A DNA stretch of 64,000 bases, from assembly GCA_945865925.1 (NCBI GenBank), contig CAMBFG010000005.1, positions 62,001-126,000 on the forward strand. The letters run 5' to 3'. This document shows, piece after piece, positions 9,742 to 17,924 of the stretch. The stretch is from Dehalococcoides mccartyi (GTDB lineage Bacteria > Chloroflexota > Dehalococcoidia > UBA2979). Within the stretch, counting starts at the first letter, position 1. Each line of letters begins with the position of its first letter. The position numbers were made by a program, and so were the translations under genes. A model generated the notes under the pieces. The model was not told the origin of the DNA. It saw nothing but the letters and a program-made list of their open reading frames with translations, and ran no database searches.

Positions 9742-9789
9742 ATGCCCACCCGCAACCCGCGATACGCACCATGGCCGGCCCGGCGGTGA
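9742..9789 (+). CDS. Possible 15-codon leader ORF overlapping the MOSC gene start
   Basis: GAGGAGGGG (9727-9735) is the best ribosome binding site in this intergenic region. It is spaced six bases from ATG 9742, which opens a 15-codon frame (start MPTRNPRYAP) ending at TGA 9787-9789, inside the first codons of the MOSC gene. It could be a coupled leader peptide. It could also mean that the MOSC protein starts here and a base was lost or gained. No similarity is recognised. Confidence 0.25.
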   Translation: MPTRNPRYAPWPARR

Positions 9790-10256
9790 CCGAGGGCGCG
9801 TCGATCGTCGCGATCTGCACATCCCCCCGCGCCGGTGCGCCGATGGAGCAGCACGAGGTGGCCCTGCTGGTGCCCGGTGTGGGGATCGACGGCGACCGTT
9901 ATGCCCTGCGGACTGGGTGGTGGAGCGACCCGCAGTGGCCCGACCAGGAACTGACGTTGTTCGAGGCCGAGGTCGCTGAGGCGATCGGGATCGCGCCGTC
10001 CAAGGCGCGGCGAAACCTCGTGACGCGCGGCGTACGGCTCGAAAGCCTCGTGGGGATTCGCTTCCGGATCGGCGAAGCCGTGGTCGTCGGTGTGCGGGCC
10101 TGCGACCCCTGCCGCTACATCGAGGACTTGACCGGCGAGCCGGGGATCACGAAGGCGCTGGTGGGGTTCAACGGTGGCCTGCGATGCCACATCGAAGCGG
10201 GGGGCCAGGTGCGTGTCGGCGACGTGATCGAGGTCGTCGGTCCGGCGGTCGAGTAG
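9771..10256 (+). CDS. MOSC domain protein
   Basis: The 161-residue protein is a single MOSC domain: IVAICTSPRAGAPMEQHEVALLV, then GIDGDRYAL, ELTLFEAEVAEAIG, RRNLVTRGVRLESLVG, and a conserved cysteine in RACDPCRYIEDLTG. MOSC domains bind sulfur or molybdenum-cofactor intermediates and are related to the C-terminus of Moco sulfurase; stand-alone members such as YiiM act in detoxification of N-hydroxylated compounds. ATG 9771 has no good Shine-Dalgarno of its own, so coupling to the overlapping short frame is possible. It converges on nuoB with three bases between the stops. Confidence 0.86.
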   Translation: MAGPAVTEGASIVAICTSPRAGAPMEQHEVALLVPGVGIDGDRYALRTGWWSDPQWPDQELTLFEAEVAEAIGIAPSKARRNLVTRGVRLESLVGIRFRIGEAVVVGVRACDPCRYIEDLTGEPGITKALVGFNGGLRCHIEAGGQVRVGDVIEVVGPAVE

Positions 10257-10259
10257 ACC

Positions 10260-11000
10260 CTAGATGTGGGCGAGCGGGACGCCGCCCGAAGTCCGGTCCG
10301 GGTCGTTCAGGCCCGGGAACGGGGCGAACAGCGACTCGAGTTCACGGCGGATCGGGTCGCCCTCGGGCAGGTAGGCGGAGAAGTCGCCATCCGGCTCCGG
10401 GCGGGCGCGCTGCCCGGTGACATCGAAGTGCTTGATCTTGTCCTGCAGCATTATCAGCCCCTGCAGCAGGGACTCCGGACGCGGCGGGCAGCCCGGCACG
10501 TAGACATCGACGGGTGCGATGAGGTTCACGCCGGGCAGCACGGAGTAGGCGTACGCGAACGGCCCGCCCATGATCGCGCAGCCGCCCATGGAGATGACCC
10601 ACTTCGGGTCAGCCATCTGGAGGTAGATGCGGCGCACCACCGGCGCCATCTTCCAGGTCACCGTGCCCGCGACGATCATCAGGTCCGCCTGCCGGGGCGA
10701 TGCTCGGAAGACCTCTGACCCGAACCGCGCGATGTCGTAGCGCGAGGTGGCCGAGGCGATCATCTCGATGGCGCAGCAGGCGAGGCCGAACATCGCCGGC
10801 CAGAGGGAGTGCGCGCGCGCCCAGTTCACGAGCGTGTCCACGGACGTCATCAGGACGTTCTTGCGCACCTCTTCTTCGAGGGCAGCGCCGGTCAGTTCCT
10901 GCTCACCGAGCAGCGGGTGCGGCAGGCGCAGTGCGCCTTCGCCCGCCGAGGCGGCAGCGATGTCCAGACCGAGGTTCAAGGAACGCGGCACCGTGGTCAC
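10260..11000 (-). CDS. nuoB: NADH-quinone oxidoreductase subunit B (NuoB/20 kDa family)
   Basis: The 246-residue protein carries the cluster N2 ligands: adjacent cysteines in [17 protein letters not shown] and PGCPPRPE. The core [25 protein letters not shown] is nearly invariant in NuoB. There is an N-terminal extension of about 45 residues and a C-terminal tail of about 45 beyond the usual core. No other nuo gene is present, so either the complex I genes are scattered, this is an extra copy, or it serves a related membrane complex. The start is GTG 11000. It is followed on the minus strand only by the convergent MOSC gene. Confidence 0.92.
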   Translation of the reverse strand: MTTVPRSLNLGLDIAAASAGEGALRLPHPLLGEQELTGAALEEEVRKNVLMTSVDTLVNWARAHSLWPAMFGLACCAIEMIASATSRYDIARFGSEVFRASPRQADLMIVAGTVTWKMAPVVRRIYLQMADPKWVISMGGCAIMGGPFAYAYSVLPGVNLIAPVDVYVPGCPPRPESLLQGLIMLQDKIKHFDVTGQRARPEPDGDFSAYLPEGDPIRRELESLFAPFPGLNDPDRTSGGVPLAHI

Positions 11001-11080
11001 AAGCGAGCCCCCGCTGTCAGATTCGCCATCCGCCGCATGCTACGCCGGGCCTCGGAGGGCGGCAAACCACGAACTGAGCC

Positions 11081-12307
11081 CTACGAGGCCAGCCACGGCA
11101 GCCACGAGGCGGGCGGCTCCGTGACCGGGATCGGGGACAGCGCGCGCAGGCGCTGCACGGCGCCGGGGAGCACCTCCAGCAGGCGGTCGATCTCGGCGTC
11201 CGTGTTCTGGCGGCCGAGGGTGAAGCGCAGGGAGCCCCGTGCGAGGTCTTCCGGGACACCCATCGCGACGAGCACGTGGCTCGGCTCCACCGAGCCAGTC
11301 GTGCAGGCGGAGCCCGAGGACGCCGCGATGCCCGCGAGGTCGAGCGCCAGCAGGATCGACTCGCCCTCCACGAAGCCGACGCAGCACGACACGTTGCCGG
11401 GAAGCCGCTGGTCGAGGTCGCGCGGCCCGGTGATCGCCAGCAGCGGGATGCGGCGCGGGAGTTCCTCGATCAGCCGCGCCTGCAGGTGGCGCTCGTGTGA
11501 CAGGTCGGCCTCCCGGCGCTCCGAGGCGAGCGTGATGGCGTGCGCGAAGCCGGCGATGGCGGCGGTGTCCTCGGTGCCCGCGCGCAGCCGCCGTTCCTGC
11601 CCGCCGCCGAGAATCTGCCCGGCGAGCGGGGTGCCGCCGCGGACGTAGAGCGCACCCGCACCGCGCGGCCCGTACATCTTGTGTGCCGTCACGGTCATCA
11701 GGTCGACGCCCAGCCGGTCGACGTTCACTCCGAGGTGCGCGGCAGACTGCACCGCGTCCGTGTGGACAGCGGTGCGCGGGTTCTTCGCGTGTACGAGTCG
11801 CGCGATCGTCCCGATGTCGTTGACCGCGCCCACCTCGTTGTTCGCGTGCATGACGGAGACAAGCACGGTGTCGTCGCGGACCGCAGCCTCGACGGCTGCG
11901 GGGTCGATGCGGCCGTCGTGGCCCGGCGCAATACGCGTGACCTCGGCGAGCCCGTCCCGCTCGAGTTGTTCGGCAGGGTCGAGGATGGCGTGGTGCTCGA
12001 CGGCCGAGATCACCACGTGCCGCCCTCGTTGCTGCGTGGCGGCGAGGACGCCGCGGAGCGCGAGGTTGTCGGCCTCCGAGCCCCCCGAGGTGAACACGAT
12101 CTCCTCCACGCGCGCGCCCAGGTGGTGGGCGACGACAGCGCGCGCGTCATCGATGGCGCGGCGCGCCTCCTGTGCCTCGACGTAGATCGAGGAGGGGTTG
12201 TGCCAGGTCGTGGTGAGGAAGGGGAGCATCGCCTCGACCACGGCGGGGTCAGGGGGCGTGGTCGCCGCGTGGTCCAGATAGATGCGCGCGGGGCGCTGCG
12301 CGGTCAT
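11081..12307 (-). CDS. iscS: Cysteine desulfurase, IscS/NifS family
   Basis: PLP enzyme that moves sulfur from cysteine to an active-site cysteine for Fe-S cluster, thiamine and tRNA thiolation pathways. The 408-residue protein begins RIYLDHAATTPPDP. It shows EHHAILDPAEQLERDG, the PLP lysine in TVTAHKMYGPRGAGAL, and the persulfide cysteine on a flexible loop (SSGSACTTGSVEPSHVL), which marks group I desulfurases (IscS) as opposed to SufS. It is divergent from a SufR-like regulator that precedes an A-type Fe-S carrier, so the three may form one regulated locus. Confidence 0.94.
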   Translation of the reverse strand: MTAQRPARIYLDHAATTPPDPAVVEAMLPFLTTTWHNPSSIYVEAQEARRAIDDARAVVAHHLGARVEEIVFTSGGSEADNLALRGVLAATQQRGRHVVISAVEHHAILDPAEQLERDGLAEVTRIAPGHDGRIDPAAVEAAVRDDTVLVSVMHANNEVGAVNDIGTIARLVHAKNPRTAVHTDAVQSAAHLGVNVDRLGVDLMTVTAHKMYGPRGAGALYVRGGTPLAGQILGGGQERRLRAGTEDTAAIAGFAHAITLASERREADLSHERHLQARLIEELPRRIPLLAITGPRDLDQRLPGNVSCCVGFVEGESILLALDLAGIAASSGSACTTGSVEPSHVLVAMGVPEDLARGSLRFTLGRQNTDAEIDRLLEVLPGAVQRLRALSPIPVTEPPASWLPWLAS

Positions 12308-12399
12308 GCCGTCGAGGATAGGCGTTCCCGCTCGCGTCGGGCCGAGCGGGCGAGGTCGTGCAAAGGATCAACCGCCCTCCTACCATCGAGGGAATGGCG

Positions 12400-13086
12400 A
12401 TGAACGGCATCGACGGCACTCGTGAGCAGATCCTCGCGCTCCTGCGACGGCGGGAGCGGATGGGGGTCGATGACCTCGCCCGTGAGCTGAAGTTGGCCGG
12501 CGCGACCGTCCGCCGCCACCTGGACCTGTTGCTGCGCGACAAGTTCGTCTCCGTCGCCCCCGAGCGAGGCGGTACGGGGCGCCCCCGCCACATCTTCGCG
12601 ATCACGGACTCCGGTTCGGAGTTGTTCCGCCAGCACTATGTGCGCATGACGCGCCGGCTGCTCAGCGAGATCGTCTCCCTGAGCACGGACGAGACCGCCG
12701 GACGCTCCGGCGCCGAACTCGCCGACCTCATCTTCGCGAAGATGGCCGAGCGCCTGGCCGCCGAGTACCGCGCCCGCGTGGAGGGCGACACGCTCGCCGA
12801 GCGCGTCCGCTCCGTGGCCCATCTGCTCTCCGAAGAAGGCCTGGACTTCGAGGTCGTCGAGGCCCCCGGCGGCTCCAGCCTCCTCGGGCGGGGCTGCCCC
12901 TGCACTCGACTGCTGGGGGAGCACGACGGTGTCTGTGACCACGACCGGGTGCTGCTCTCGCGCATCCTGGGGGTCGAGGTGGTGCCGCTACGCACCGAGT
13001 CGCTGCCGGGTGACTTCGTCTGCGGCTACCACGTGCCTGCCTTGACACCCCGGTCGCCGCTGGAGGCCGCTCCGACAACGGTGTAG
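12400..13086 (+). CDS. SufR-like Fe-S-sensing transcriptional regulator (first copy)
   Basis: The 228-residue protein has an N-terminal winged helix (REQILALLRRRERMGVDDLARELKLAGATVRRHLDLL). The C-terminal half carries cysteines in RGCPCTRLLGEHDGVCDH and GDFVCGYHV, resembling the cluster-binding cysteines of SufR. SufR represses Fe-S assembly genes while it holds a cluster. It is divergent from iscS (92 bases) and about 100 bases before an A-type carrier, so control of both is likely. ATG 12400 has GAGGGA six bases upstream; ATG 12394 and GTG 12358 are alternatives. It is homologous to the suf-operon regulator at 36382-37113. Confidence 0.83.
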   Translation: MNGIDGTREQILALLRRRERMGVDDLARELKLAGATVRRHLDLLLRDKFVSVAPERGGTGRPRHIFAITDSGSELFRQHYVRMTRRLLSEIVSLSTDETAGRSGAELADLIFAKMAERLAAEYRARVEGDTLAERVRSVAHLLSEEGLDFEVVEAPGGSSLLGRGCPCTRLLGEHDGVCDHDRVLLSRILGVEVVPLRTESLPGDFVCGYHVPALTPRSPLEAAPTTV

Positions 13087-13185
13087 GCGGATGCCATCCC
13101 GGGATGGCGGAGGCTGTCCGGGGTGGGTTATCATTCATGAGCAGTCCAGCGACGGCGGTGTCGCGGATCGACCTCGGAGGTTCCT

Positions 13186-13617
13186 ATGAGCGTTCCGCTG
13201 CCCGGTATGGGTGCGACCATTTCCAGCAAGCCTGCGCCGGCCCCGATGGCCATCAGCGCGATGGTTACGATGACCGACCGCGCCGCAACGAAGGCGAAGT
13301 CGCTCCTCGAAGCGAAGGGGTACCCGGACGGGATGCTCCGCGTCTTCGTCGTCGGTGGTGGCTGTTCCGGCTACCAGTACGGCATGGCGATCGCGCCGAC
13401 CGCCGACCCGACCGACCAGATCGTGGTGCTCGATGGTGGCGTGAACGTCGTCGTCGACCGCGAGTCGGTCCCGATGATCTCCGGCGCTGAAATCGACTTC
13501 GTGGAGGACCTGATGAAGTCAGGCTTCACGATCTACAACCCGAACGCGGTCTCGGCCTGCGCCTGCGGCTCGTCGTTCCAGACCGGCGAGAACCCGGGGA
13601 CGCCGCGTCCCTGCTAA
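13186..13617 (+). CDS. A-type iron-sulfur carrier (IscA/ErpA/HesB family)
   Basis: Receives Fe-S clusters from scaffolds and hands them to target enzymes. The 143-residue protein has an N-terminal extension of about 30 residues rich in Pro and Met, then the HesB domain: TDRAATKAKSLLEAKG, the first ligand cysteine in VVGGGCSGYQYGM, and the C-terminal pair in SACACGSSF. GGAGG is five bases before ATG 13186. It follows the SufR-like gene on the same strand, with its own leader and a strong terminator downstream. Confidence 0.94.
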   Translation: MSVPLPGMGATISSKPAPAPMAISAMVTMTDRAATKAKSLLEAKGYPDGMLRVFVVGGGCSGYQYGMAIAPTADPTDQIVVLDGGVNVVVDRESVPMISGAEIDFVEDLMKSGFTIYNPNAVSACACGSSFQTGENPGTPRPC

Positions 13618-13642
13618 CAGCCCTCGAGGGTTGACCTGCATC

Positions 13643-13666
13643 GAAGCCCCGCACACGCGGGGCTTC
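13643..13666 (+). terminator. Intrinsic terminator after the A-type carrier
   Basis: A perfect 10-bp stem, GAAGCCCCGC / GCGGGGCTTC, with loop ACAC, followed by TTGCT. It lies 25 bases after the stop and ends the regulator-carrier unit. Confidence 0.85.
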
Positions 13667-13727
13667 TTGCTATCCGTGTGCTGACGCCGGAGCGGTATCC
13701 TGCGGACGCGAGTGCGAGGAGTTGGCG

Positions 13728-14171
13728 ATGCAAGCTTGGATCAACGTCGGGACCCCGGAGAACTTCGAGATCCTGCGCAAGCGGAAGTTCGACCTGTCGC
13801 CGTTCAAGGCGTCACGCCGCCGGCAGACAGCGGAGATGCAGCCGGGCGACCGCATCGTCTACTACCTCACCGGCGTCGTGCAGTTCGGCGGGGTCGTCGA
13901 GGTGACCGGCACGGTGCGTGAGGAGACGAAGGACCTGGGGCTGCACTCGGAGGTGAAGGAGGAAGAGGACTACCCCTTCCGCCTGCCGACGAAGCCCGTC
14001 GTCATCGCGAAGCCCGGCAACTACGTGGAGATCCGCGAGATCACCGACCTGCTGGAGAAGACGAGGCCGTTCGGGCCGAAGAAACTCGGCATGTGCTTCC
14101 GCGGGAACGTCCACAAGATCTCGCAGCACGACCTCGATGTGATCGAGGGACTGATGCGCGACCGGGCGTAG
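13728..14171 (+). CDS. EVE domain protein
   Basis: The 147-residue protein is a single PUA-like EVE domain: AWINVGTPENFEILRKRKF, then MQPGDRIVYYLTGVVQFGGVVEVTG, RLPTKPVVIAKPG and RPFGPKKLGMCFRGNVHKIS. EVE domains bind modified bases in DNA or RNA and are often linked to restriction systems or RNA modification. No restriction gene is nearby, and the neighbours are general accessory genes. GAGGAG six bases upstream selects ATG 13728 over TTG 13722. The next gene starts four bases after the stop. Confidence 0.88.
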   Translation: MQAWINVGTPENFEILRKRKFDLSPFKASRRRQTAEMQPGDRIVYYLTGVVQFGGVVEVTGTVREETKDLGLHSEVKEEEDYPFRLPTKPVVIAKPGNYVEIREITDLLEKTRPFGPKKLGMCFRGNVHKISQHDLDVIEGLMRDRA

Positions 14172-14175
14172 CACG

Positions 14176-14601
14176 GTGAACGAGCCTGCACCGCGGCGGC
14201 TGACGCGCAGCGGCGACCGCCGCCTCGGTGGCGTGTGTGCCGGGATCGCGGAGTACCTCGCGCTCGACCCGACCGTCGTCCGTGTGATCGCGGTGCTCCT
14301 ACTGCTGGTGGGGCCGATCGGCGGGTTCACCTTCCTCGGCTACATCGTGCTGTGGATCGTGCTGCCGGAGTCCCCGGCGGCCACCGCGCAGCCTCGCGTC
14401 CCACGCGACCGAGGTGATACCGGCTTCATCATCGGCCTCGGGCTCCTCGCCATCGGGGCGTGGTTGCTCGTCAGCCGTATCGGCTGGATGGGGATGGGGT
14501 GGATGCACGGCGGGTGGCTGCCGGGCTTCGCGAGCGGGCCGCTGCTCCTCATCACCGCTGGCGTCGTCGTGGTGATGCTGTCGCGTCGCAAGCGTCCATA
14601 G
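14176..14601 (+). CDS. PspC domain membrane protein
   Basis: The 141-residue protein has an N-terminal PspC domain (RRLTRSGDRRLGGVCAGIAEYLALDPTVVRV) with its hydrophobic helix, followed by two further membrane segments (IIGLGLLAIGAWLLV and PLLLITAGVVVVML) separated by a short Gly/Met/Trp-rich loop. PspC proteins sense or respond to envelope stress at the cytoplasmic membrane. The start is GTG 14176, four bases after the EVE gene, so the two may share a transcript. No pspA or sensor gene is adjacent. Confidence 0.88.
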   Translation: MNEPAPRRLTRSGDRRLGGVCAGIAEYLALDPTVVRVIAVLLLLVGPIGGFTFLGYIVLWIVLPESPAATAQPRVPRDRGDTGFIIGLGLLAIGAWLLVSRIGWMGMGWMHGGWLPGFASGPLLLITAGVVVVMLSRRKRP

Positions 14602-14640
14602 CGGTGGGCCTCAGCGGCTCGCGAGGATCGAGGGGTACGG

Positions 14641-15174
14641 ATGGCTGAGACGACGACTGGAGAGCACCTGGCGCTGCTCGTAGGGCGACTGCTCGACAAC
14701 TGTTCGAAGTGCCTCGTCGACCTGACGCACGAGCAGATCCACTTCCGCGCGGGGTCCACGTCGAACTCGATCGCATTCGAGATGTGGCACGTCGCGCGCA
14801 CCGTGGACAACGTGCTGTTCTTCGCCTTCGACCGCGACCGCCCAGTGTGGCTGCGCGATGGGTACGAGGAGCGCTGGGGCCTCCCGAAGACGGCGCAGGG
14901 CACGGGGATGCCGCCCGAGGAGGCGTACGCGATGCGTTTCCCCGAGCCCGAAGCGCTAGCGGGTTACATCGAGGCCGTGAAGGTGGGCGTCCTGCCTCGG
15001 CTGGAGGCGGCGACGCAGGAGTATCTAGACACGATCGCGCCGATCCGGCCGTGGGGTGAGCGGTCGCGTGCCGAGCACCTCTGGCAGGTGCTGGTCGCGC
15101 ACGGCAACGGCCACCTCGGCAGCGTCACCATGGCGCGTGCCGTCCTCGGCCATCGGGACGTCATCGGGCTGTAA
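14641..15174 (+). CDS. DinB/YfiT-like four-helix metal-binding protein
   Basis: The 177-residue helical protein has metal-binding histidines in the expected places: MWHVARTVDN in the second helix and VAHGNGHLGSV in the last. The DinB superfamily includes bacillithiol- or mycothiol-dependent S-transferases and stress proteins of unknown reaction. The decamer AGGATCGAGG lies seven bases before ATG 14641 and probably acts as the ribosome binding site. It is one of three DinB-type genes in the window. Confidence 0.83.
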   Translation: MAETTTGEHLALLVGRLLDNCSKCLVDLTHEQIHFRAGSTSNSIAFEMWHVARTVDNVLFFAFDRDRPVWLRDGYEERWGLPKTAQGTGMPPEEAYAMRFPEPEALAGYIEAVKVGVLPRLEAATQEYLDTIAPIRPWGERSRAEHLWQVLVAHGNGHLGSVTMARAVLGHRDVIGL

Positions 15175-15228
15175 CCGCGCGAGGCCGCCCGAGGGCGCGT
15201 GCTAACCTCCATCTGCGGAGGCGCACAC

Positions 15229-16932
15229 GTGCCAGACGATTTACCGACGCTGTCTCGCTCGTCCACTGGCTGGCCGGATGTGCTGCCGTGGCGAGAGTGG
15301 GGCCCCGAGGCCTTCGACCTCGCGCGCACATCTGCTCGCCCCATCCTCCTCGTACTTGGTGGCGCCTGGAGCGGTGCAGACGAGCGGCTTGAAGTCGCCC
15401 TCACCGATGTACGCCTTGCAGCCCTCGTCCGGCGGTTCGTGGCCGTCCGGGTGGACGCCGAGGAGCGCCCGGACATCGCCACTCGCTACGGCCCTGCGCC
15501 GGTGGTCATCGCGCTCACGCCGGAGGGTGAGCCGTTCGACCGCGCGGAGCCGGACGCCGATGCCGTTGTCACCCTCGCGACGTCCGCGCTCGCCCGCTGG
15601 GACGGTGACCGCGAGGACGTACTGTCGGAGGCGGAGACGGCGCGGATCACGCGGGCAGCCGGGAGTGCGGCGGCGGCGTACCGGCGCGGCTCCTCTGCAC
15701 TGACCCCGGCCATCCTCGACATCACGCTCGACCTGCTGGAGACGGCCGAGCGGGAGTACGACTCGGCGGCCCACTCGGTCGAGGCGGCCCGGCTGTGGCG
15801 CTACGCACACCACCGACGCCGGACACCCGGCGCGGTCGAGCGCGCGCGAGCGGTCGCAAGCGCTGCGCTGCGCCGCGCGGCGCGCCCCGGATCGATGTGC
15901 TGCGCCAACGACCTCGGCGAGGCGCTGCTCGCGGTCGCCGAACTGGCGCGCGAAGACGACGACCTGGCGGAGTCACTGCGTGAGACGGTCGAGGAGGCGG
16001 CGGCGTTCCTCGACGCTGCGCTAGGCGACTCGGCAGGCGTGCTGCGGCACACGCTGCCACCGGCAGGGGCGCCGGTGTTCGCGGACTCGTGTGCGCGTGC
16101 GGCACGCGGGCTGATCGAGGCCGGTTCGGCCTTCAACCGTCGTGACTGGACCGCACGAGGGCTGCGCGCCGTCGAGTTCATCGCGTACCAGATGCGTGCA
16201 GGCGAAGCGGGCGTGTACCACGCCTGGGACGGCGACGCTCGCGTGCTCGGGCTGCTGGCGGACCAGGTGGAGACGCTGCTGGCACTGCTCACCGCGTACG
16301 AGGTGAACGGCGGCGGGACGTACCTCGAACACGCGCGGAACCTCGCGCGACTCCTGGAGCGTGGCTGGTGGGAACGGGGCCACGGCTTCCTCGACACCGC
16401 CGACTGGCACGAGGAGTTGGGGCTGCTGGACGAGGCCGTGATCCCGTTCGCGCTCAACGTGGCAGCAGCCGAGGCGAACCTCTGGCTCGCCCGCCTCACA
16501 CACGACGACCGTTACCTCGATGTCGCGACGGAGACGCTGGCGGCGATCGCGCCGGGCTTCGAGTCGCGCGGGGCGGCAGCCGCCTCGTTCGCTCGGGTCG
16601 TCGACCGCATCCTGACGGCTGAGCCCGAGGTGAAGGTGGTGGGGGAGTTCCCGGTCGGTGAGCCGGACGGCGTGGTCGATCCGCTCTACCGCGCGGCGCT
16701 CCGCTTGCCGGTCGCCGCACGCACCGTGCAACGGCTGTCGCTCCTCGAAGACGCCGGTCTGATGCGCGACCTCGGCCTCCCGGGTGACCGGCCGCGCGTG
16801 GCATACGTCTGCGCAGGACGCGACTGCTCCGCGCCGATCACGAACGCCGAGACTCTGGTCGCTGAGGCAGCAGCCCTCGTCGGCTTCGGGGACCCGCTTG
16901 ATGACGACGAGGACGCGGACGACCTCGACTAG
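15229..16932 (+). CDS. YyaL/SPATA20-like protein with degenerate thioredoxin domain
   Basis: The 567-residue protein follows the YyaL (DUF255) plan: a thioredoxin-like N-terminus (LPWREWGPEAFDLARTSARPILLVLG, then FVAVRVDAEERPDI) and a long alpha-toroid, glycosidase-like C-terminal region (LEHARNLARLLERGWWERGHGFLDT). The hallmark CHWCHVM segment is replaced by GAWSGADE at residues 45-52, so the redox cysteines are gone. The usual GGWPLNVFLTPD stretch is reduced to APVVIALTPEG. GTG 15229 with GGAGG upstream is preferred over GTG 15199. Function is unknown even for intact relatives; this copy may keep only the toroid's role. Confidence 0.78.
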   Translation: MPDDLPTLSRSSTGWPDVLPWREWGPEAFDLARTSARPILLVLGGAWSGADERLEVALTDVRLAALVRRFVAVRVDAEERPDIATRYGPAPVVIALTPEGEPFDRAEPDADAVVTLATSALARWDGDREDVLSEAETARITRAAGSAAAAYRRGSSALTPAILDITLDLLETAEREYDSAAHSVEAARLWRYAHHRRRTPGAVERARAVASAALRRAARPGSMCCANDLGEALLAVAELAREDDDLAESLRETVEEAAAFLDAALGDSAGVLRHTLPPAGAPVFADSCARAARGLIEAGSAFNRRDWTARGLRAVEFIAYQMRAGEAGVYHAWDGDARVLGLLADQVETLLALLTAYEVNGGGTYLEHARNLARLLERGWWERGHGFLDTADWHEELGLLDEAVIPFALNVAAAEANLWLARLTHDDRYLDVATETLAAIAPGFESRGAAAASFARVVDRILTAEPEVKVVGEFPVGEPDGVVDPLYRAALRLPVAARTVQRLSLLEDAGLMRDLGLPGDRPRVAYVCAGRDCSAPITNAETLVAEAAALVGFGDPLDDDEDADDLD

Positions 16933-16947
16933 CCGGGGGCGCCGCCG

Positions 16948-17478
16948 CTAGAGGTTCGGGTCACCCGCGACGGGTGGCTCGTCCGGTCGGCGGGTCAGGT
17001 CGCGGATGCGCTGCATGCGCCACATCGCGTCCAGGTCGCGCTCTGAGATCTCCTGCACCCATGTCAGCACTTCGACCTCACCCCGGAACGGGTGGATGCC
17101 GACATTTCGCCAGCGGCCCCCGGCGCTTTCGAGGATCCAGATCGTCTCCTCGCGCAGCGTGGCGAAGTCCCACAGCAGTTCAGCGACGTCGTCCGCCTCG
17201 TATTGCTCGGTCTCGATGCCGCGCTCGCTACTGCGCGCCGCGATGGTGGCGCCGTCGATGCGGAGCATGGCTTCGAGGGCTTGCTGGTCTTCGCGCTCGG
17301 CGTCCCGGAGGTCGCCTACGATCTGCGCGATGCTCCGTTCCTCCCCCTCCGGGGTCAGGTCGAGGACGCTGTGGTCCACGCCAGAGGCGACGCGAGTGAT
17401 GCGGCGGCCGACCTCGCGTAGGGCCTTGACGAGGTAGCGGCGGCGGTCGCCATGCACTGCGGTCAGGTACTGCGGCAT
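16948..17478 (-). CDS. DinB-like protein lacking the metal histidines
   Basis: The 176-residue protein has the helical pattern of DinB_2 proteins (SIAQIVGDLRDAEREDQQALEAML near the start; IHPFRGEVEVLTWVQEISERDLDAMWRMQRI near the end). Where related proteins have HL.DAE and HDLNHLRQI, this one has DLRDAE and RDLDAMWRM, so two of the three metal-binding histidines appear lost. A non-metal structural role is inferred. ATG 17478 is divergent from the VOC gene (75 bases). The assignment to DinB rests on pattern similarity and is moderate. Confidence 0.62.
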   Translation of the reverse strand: MPQYLTAVHGDRRRYLVKALREVGRRITRVASGVDHSVLDLTPEGEERSIAQIVGDLRDAEREDQQALEAMLRIDGATIAARSSERGIETEQYEADDVAELLWDFATLREETIWILESAGGRWRNVGIHPFRGEVEVLTWVQEISERDLDAMWRMQRIRDLTRRPDEPPVAGDPNL

Positions 17479-17552
17479 GATGGGGATGGTGCGCCTCCCG
17501 GCGCGGCGCGGCAATGCCCCGCTGTCACCCGGGGCAGGATCGAGGGATTGAG

Positions 17553-17924
17553 ATGGCGGACGAGCCTCGCCCCGGATTACTGGACCATCTGCTCGTGCGG
17601 GGGCCCGATGTGGGAGCACTCGCGGCGTTCTACCGCGATGTCCTCGGTGGCATCGTCACGGAGGACGCGCTGCCGCACTGGGTGCGCGTCCGCGTGGCGA
17701 ACATCGACCTTGGCCTGCACCAGGGTGTCGCTGGCGGCGGCGCCCAGCCCAGGTTCCGCGTACCGGACGTCGCCGCCTTTCGGGCGCACCTCACGGCCCG
17801 CGGGGTGGTGATCCCAGAGGGCTACCACGCGATCCCGGGTGGGGTGGAACTCGACTTCGCCGACCCCGCCGGGAACCTGCTCGGCGTCGTCCAGTATGGG
17901 GTCGATGTCGCCTCGCTCGACTGA
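17553..17924 (+). CDS. VOC (glyoxalase/bleomycin-resistance/dioxygenase) fold protein
   Basis: The 123-residue protein has the paired beta-alpha-beta-beta-beta layout of VOC proteins: LLDHLLVRGPDVGALAAFYRDVLG, then FRVPDVAAFRAHLTARGVVI and GVELDFADPAGNLLGVVQYG at the end. Candidate metal positions include the early DHLL histidine and the PAGN region. Substrates of this superfamily vary too widely to predict. ATG 17553 follows AGGATCGAGG with seven bases between. Its last 20 bases overlap the start of the DUF1643 gene. Confidence 0.84.
   Translation: MADEPRPGLLDHLLVRGPDVGALAAFYRDVLGGIVTEDALPHWVRVRVANIDLGLHQGVAGGGAQPRFRVPDVAAFRAHLTARGVVIPEGYHAIPGGVELDFADPAGNLLGVVQYGVDVASLD

Noticed and set aside
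13621-13630. CCCTCGAGGG palindrome as an operator
   Set aside because: It lies after a gene and before a terminator; it is better explained as another instance of the common TCGAGG word.
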